Positions 7,262 through 9,789 of a DNA stretch of 9,789 nt are shown one piece after another. Location: positions 1 to 9,789 of the forward strand of contig JAUSJJ010000052.1 of NCBI GenBank assembly GCA_030647705.1, read 5' to 3'. Position 1 is the first letter of the stretch. Each line of letters begins with the position of its first letter. The DNA is from Dehalococcoidia bacterium (GTDB taxonomy: Bacteria > Chloroflexota > Dehalococcoidia > JAUSJJ01). A program made the position numbers and the translations under genes. Below the pieces are notes generated by a model that was given only the letters and a program-made list of their open reading frames with translations, did no database searches and had not been told where the DNA came from.

Positions 7262-9156
7262 TTCACCACCTTGTGGTTTATTGGGGAGCGGCGAGCGAGT
7301 TCAGGGAAGGCAGTCTTGACCCTGCGTGCTATGCCCTCGGCGTCGAGATGGAACAGCGAGCGGAACATCTCTTGAGGGCCGTGCTCAACAAACCGGTCGG
7401 GCATGCCAATGCAGTCCACGCTTGTAGACGTCATCCCTGCGGTCTTCAACGTCTGCAGCACGGCGCTGCCGAAGCCACCGGCGAGGACGTTCTCCTCCAC
7501 GGTCACCAGCCTCCGGGTCCGTTCCGCGAGGCCCAGTATCACGTCCTCATCCAGGGGCTTGGCGAAACGGGCATTGACCACCGTACACTGTACGCCCTCT
7601 ACCGCCAGCCGTTCGGCCGCTTCGAGCGCCGGATAGACTGTCGAGCCCAGCGCCAGAATGGCCACATCCGAGCCGTGTCGCAGCACCTCCGCCTTGCCGA
7701 TGGGGATGAGGCGCGGGTCTCGCAAAGGGACGCCCAAGCCATTCCCCCTGGGATAACGAATGGCCATGGGGCCGCCCGCGGCAACTGCGGTAGCCAGCAG
7801 GTGTTGCAGCTCGTCTTCGTCTTTGGGCGCGGCGACGATCATGTTGGGAATGCTGCTGAGATAGGAAACATCGAAGGCCCCCTGGTGCGTCTTGCCATCG
7901 TCGCCAACGATGCCGGCCCGGTCCAGCGCGAAGACAACCGGCAGGTTCTGGAGACAAACGTCGTGGATTATCTGGTCGTAGGCTCGCTGCAGGAAAGTAG
8001 AGTATATGGCCACGATGGGCACGAAGCCCTGGGTCGCCAGTCCGGCGGCCATGGTCACGGCATGCTGCTCGCAGATGCCTACGTCGAAGACACGTTCCGG
8101 AAACTCACGGGCGGCATCCCCGAGGCCCGTGGCATCCTCCATGGCGGCGGTGATGGCCACCACCTTGCTGTTCTCCCTCATCAAGCGTACCGCCGTCCGG
8201 CCAAAGATCTCGCTGTAGGAAGGCGCTGCGTTTGACCTGGGCTTGTGGGGAGACACTCCATGGAACTTCGTTGCATCCGCTTCTGCCGGAGCATAGCCCT
8301 TGCCCTTGCGGGTTAGAACGTGGATCAGCGTGGGCCGGGTCTCGTGGTCGCGGGCCCGGCTAAGCGCGGCTTCGAGTTCCTTGATGTTGTGTCCGTCCAC
8401 AGGCCCCAGGTAGATGAAGCCCATCTCCTCCCAGAAGGCGCCGGGGACTAGCGCCTTCTTGAGACGCACCTTTATGCGTTTGCTCAGCGCCCAGGCGGAT
8501 TCCCCCAGCGGCAGGCGGGACAACGTTCTCTTGGCCTCATCCTTTGCCTGCTCGTACCTGGAGTCGAGCCTGACCCGGTTCAGCAGCCCGGATACCGCGC
8601 CTACGCTTGGCGAAATAGACATTCCGTTGTCGTTGAGGATCACCATGAGCCTGGCGCCGACATGGCCGGCGTGGTTAACGGCCTCGAAAGCCATGCCCCC
8701 GCCGAAGGCGCCGTCCCCGATTACAGCCGCCACGTGATAGCGTTTGCCTGCCAGGTCTCTGGCCAGCGCTATGCCCAGCGCGGCGGAGATGGAAGTGCTG
8801 GCATGTCCCGCGCCGAAGGCGTCATACGGGCTTTCCAGTCGGTCAGGGAATCCGGATAGCCCGCCATGCTGCCGGAGGTTGGCGAACTCCTCTCTGCGGC
8901 CGGTGAGCAGCTTATGTACATAGCTCTGGTGTCCCACGTCCCACACGATCTTGTCCTCGGGGCTGTTCAAGATGCGGTGCAAGGCTATGGTCAGCTCCAC
9001 CACGCCCAGATTGGACGCGAGATGGCCGCCGTTCAGCGATACGCGTTTGACCAGCTCGGCCCGTATCTCGGCGGCGAGCCGCTCCAGCTCGGTGTACGTA
9101 AGGCCGTTCAAGTCGGCGGGTGAGTTGATTCTTTCCAGCATCGTCTTGTGGGACAT
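7258..9156 (-). CDS. dxs: 1-deoxy-D-xylulose-5-phosphate synthase
   Basis: Thiamine-diphosphate enzyme that condenses pyruvate and glyceraldehyde 3-phosphate, the entry step of the DXP/MEP isoprenoid pathway (also used for thiamine and pyridoxal). At 632 residues it is full length. Visible motifs: GGHLASNLGVVEL (43-55), VGHQSYVHKLLTGR (74-87), the ThDP/Mg motif GDGAFGGG (147-154) with NDNGMSIS (175-182), YLGPVDGH (249-256), KFHGV (297-301), the catalytic-Glu segment FDVGICEQHAVT (357-368, E363), DRAGIVGDDGKTHQG (412-426) and IRYPRG (466-471). GDGAFGGG is a variant of the usual GDGA(I/L)T(A/G)G. The ATG at 9156 gives the longest form but has its purine tract touching the start. The ATG at 9141 begins MLERINSPADL, closer to typical Dxs N-termini, and may be the true start (627 residues). 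It is the first gene of the operon, behind a strong promoter. Confidence 0.97.
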   Translation of the reverse strand: MSHKTMLERINSPADLNGLTYTELERLAAEIRAELVKRVSLNGGHLASNLGVVELTIALHRILNSPEDKIVWDVGHQSYVHKLLTGRREEFANLRQHGGLSGFPDRLESPYDAFGAGHASTSISAALGIALARDLAGKRYHVAAVIGDGAFGGGMAFEAVNHAGHVGARLMVILNDNGMSISPSVGAVSGLLNRVRLDSRYEQAKDEAKRTLSRLPLGESAWALSKRIKVRLKKALVPGAFWEEMGFIYLGPVDGHNIKELEAALSRARDHETRPTLIHVLTRKGKGYAPAEADATKFHGVSPHKPRSNAAPSYSEIFGRTAVRLMRENSKVVAITAAMEDATGLGDAAREFPERVFDVGICEQHAVTMAAGLATQGFVPIVAIYSTFLQRAYDQIIHDVCLQNLPVVFALDRAGIVGDDGKTHQGAFDVSYLSSIPNMIVAAPKDEDELQHLLATAVAAGGPMAIRYPRGNGLGVPLRDPRLIPIGKAEVLRHGSDVAILALGSTVYPALEAAERLAVEGVQCTVVNARFAKPLDEDVILGLAERTRRLVTVEENVLAGGFGSAVLQTLKTAGMTSTSVDCIGMPDRFVEHGPQEMFRSLFHLDAEGIARRVKTAFPELARRSPINHKVVK

Positions 9157-9191
9157 CCTGCTTTACTTTGGTGTGCCTACGCTGTCCAGCA

Positions 9192-9202
9192 TAGCCTGGC
9201 TA
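9192..9202. repeat. Short inverted repeat in the dxs leader
   Basis: TAGCCTGGCTA is a perfect 5-1-5 inverted repeat within the predicted 5' untranslated leader of dxs, about 36 bases before the ATG at 9156. With a one-base centre it cannot form a normal RNA hairpin without opening pairs, so if functional it is more likely a protein-binding site. It may also be chance. Confidence 0.3.
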
Positions 9203-9219
9203 GGCATGGCTTGAGTCGA

Positions 9220-9248
9220 ATCTTAGCACCAACAGTGGCCGTTGTCAA
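9220..9248 (-). promoter_or_regulatory. Sigma-70-type promoter for the dxs-hopanoid operon
   Basis: On the minus strand there is a perfect -35 box TTGACA (9248-9243), a 17-base spacer, and a -10 box TAAGAT (9225-9220, five of six consensus bases). Transcription would start around 9213, leaving a leader of about 57 bases before the ATG at 9156. This is the only promoter I could support for the eight-gene operon. Confidence 0.75.
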
Positions 9249-9257
9249 CGAGCTAAC

Positions 9258-9272
9258 CTTGACTGAGTCAAG
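9258..9272. promoter_or_regulatory. Perfect 15-base palindrome, candidate operator
   Basis: CTTGACTGAGTCAAG is a perfect 7-1-7 inverted repeat. It covers the whole -35 box of the rightward promoter and lies 9 bases upstream of the -35 box of the dxs promoter. Its size and position suit a dimeric repressor that would block the rightward gene and could also act on the leftward operon. No regulator gene is visible in the window, so the binding protein is unknown. Confidence 0.5.
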
Positions 9273-9287
9273 CACCGGTAGTAGTAT
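9259..9287 (+). promoter_or_regulatory. Sigma-70-type promoter for the rightward gene
   Basis: On the plus strand there is a -35 box TTGACT (9259-9264, five of six consensus bases), a 17-base spacer, and a -10 box TAGTAT (9282-9287, four of six). Transcription would start near 9294, giving a short leader of about 23 bases that contains the ribosome site at 9305-9309. The -35 box lies inside the 15-base palindrome. Confidence 0.6.
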
Positions 9288-9304
9288 GAGCACGAACATG
9301 GCGC

Positions 9305-9309
9305 AGGAG
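9305..9309 (+). promoter_or_regulatory. Ribosome binding site of the rightward gene
   Basis: AGGAG lies 7 bases before the ATG at 9317, an ideal Shine-Dalgarno arrangement. It fixes the start of the divergent gene and argues that the plus strand, not the minus strand, is coding here. Confidence 0.75.
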
Positions 9310-9316
9310 AGAACCG

Positions 9317-9789
9317 ATGTCGGACAACGAGCAGACCTTACTGAGCCCTTTGAAGCTTATATTATTCGTCGCTGCTGATGGCCGCATGCCTCATGAACTT
9401 GCGGGCAGGACAAAGACGCTGAACGCGCTTCTCGAAGACAGAGGCAAGAGCATGAGTCCGGAGATGCGGGCAAGATGGACTGAAAGCATAGCTGAAGCTG
9501 TGTCTGATTGTAGCCAGAATCGGCATGGCATGGAGGTGGAGACTCAGAAGCTTTGCGCAACGGCTCTGAGTGCACTTAAGGGGCGATTCTGCGAGATAGT
9601 TGAGCAAGACCATCTGATGGCAGCCAAGCACTATGAAGAAGCGGCAGAATTAAAGGGCCACACGCATGGAATGCTCCGAACAATGTGGTCCGTTAAGAAC
9701 GACACGAAACCACAGGAGGAAGTTGACGAAAACCTGCCGCTCTACGAACGAATTGAGGTGCTGGAGTTGCAGGCAGAGGTGTGGTTGTG
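9317..9789 (+). CDS. Unrecognised protein, C-terminus cut off by window edge
   Basis: The frame is open from the ATG at 9317 for 157 codons to the right edge. I do not recognise the product. It looks like a soluble, helix-rich protein with no signal peptide and no convincing membrane segment; the only hydrophobic run is PLKLILFVAA (11-20). The middle (about 72-125) is a series of amphipathic helices, including MAAKHYEEAAELKG (101-114), followed by an acidic stretch and another helix. Cysteines at 65, 80 and 92 form no obvious motif. Support for a real gene comes from the promoter at 9259-9287 and the AGGAG site 7 bases upstream. GC content in two stretches I counted is 52-55%, against 70% in a sample of dxs, so its origin or selection may differ from the operon. 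It diverges from dxs and shares its control region. Confidence 0.7.
   Translation, partial: MSDNEQTLLSPLKLILFVAADGRMPHELAGRTKTLNALLEDRGKSMSPEMRARWTESIAEAVSDCSQNRHGMEVETQKLCATALSALKGRFCEIVEQDHLMAAKHYEEAAELKGHTHGMLRTMWSVKNDTKPQEEVDENLPLYERIEVLELQAEVWL

Larger units (their letters stand above)
9157..9316. promoter_or_regulatory. Divergent intergenic control region between dxs and the rightward gene
   Basis: This 160-base gap holds back-to-back sigma-70-type promoters. Their -35 boxes are separated by only 10 bases (9249-9258). It also holds two inverted repeats, at 9258-9272 and 9192-9202, described separately. TGAGTC occurs twice, at 9212-9217 and 9264-9269, 52 bases apart (about five helical turns). 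The arrangement is typical of a region from which one regulator could control both directions. No riboswitch fold or tRNA was recognised, and the leader of dxs (about 57 bases) is too short for most known riboswitches. Confidence 0.7.

Noticed and set aside
7114..8235. Plus-strand open frame of 373 codons opposite dxs and the prenyl synthase
   Set aside because: It spans the boundary of two well-supported minus-strand genes and has a low-complexity, family-less translation; a compositional shadow.
9148..9378. Plus-strand 76-codon frame across the intergenic control region
   Set aside because: It covers both promoters and the palindrome and would overlap the better-supported start at 9317 in another frame.
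9362..9631. Minus-strand open frames opposite the rightward gene
   Set aside because: Two short overlapping frames with no promoter or ribosome site; the plus-strand frame has both and is open to the window edge.
9617..9661. Possible UVR-like helix motif in the rightward protein (KHYEEAAELKG)
   Set aside because: Only a few residues resemble the UvrB/UvrC interaction motif; the flanking positions do not fit, so no function is assigned.
1..9789. CRISPR arrays, tRNA or rRNA genes, insertion sequences, phage or toxin-antitoxin genes
   Set aside because: None seen. Apart from the 160-base gap at 9157-9316, the window is filled with coding sequence, and I found no direct-repeat arrays or transposase-like proteins.

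Overview
This window is almost entirely one leftward (minus-strand) operon for isoprenoid and hopanoid lipid synthesis. A divergent, unrecognised rightward gene starts near the right edge. All assignments come from reading the translations; no database search was run. The DNA is GC-rich with tightly packed bacterial genes. Hopanoid genes, a type 2 IPP isomerase next to a DXP-pathway enzyme, and a DUF116-type cysteine-rich protein (a family I associate mainly with anaerobes) suggest an uncultured anaerobic or facultative bacterium. Chloroflexota is my tentative guess, not a firm placement.

Layout in order of transcription, right to left. dxs (9156 to 7258) makes 1-deoxy-D-xylulose 5-phosphate. 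A short-chain polyprenyl diphosphate synthase follows (7261 to 6227), then the FMN-dependent type 2 IPP isomerase fni (6176 to 5133). Next come hpnH, the radical-SAM adenosylhopane synthase (5136 to 4132), the hopanoid-associated epimerase hpnA (4107 to 3109) and squalene-hopene cyclase shc (3125 to 1137). The tail is a DUF116-like protein (1140 to 658) and the first 220 codons of a D-2-hydroxyacid dehydrogenase (661 to the left edge). Four junctions are 4-base ATGA or GTGA stop/start overlaps: dxs/prenyl synthase, fni/hpnH, shc/DUF116 and DUF116/dehydrogenase. hpnA/shc overlap by 17 bases. The genes are therefore probably co-transcribed and largely translationally coupled.

The pathway logic is continuous: DXP entry, IPP/DMAPP balance, prenyl chain elongation, then (after squalene is made elsewhere) cyclisation to hopene and attachment of adenosine to begin the side chain. 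Squalene synthase (or HpnC/D/E) and the nucleosidase HpnG are not in the window. The two trailing genes are not standard hopanoid genes and are the most interesting part of the operon.

The 160-base gap at 9157-9316 is a well-formed divergent promoter region. It has a near-consensus sigma-70 promoter facing dxs and another facing the rightward gene, with their -35 boxes 10 bases apart. A perfect 15-base palindrome covers the -35 box of the rightward promoter. The rightward gene (9317 to the right edge) has a strong ribosome binding site and lower GC than the operon, and I do not recognise its product.
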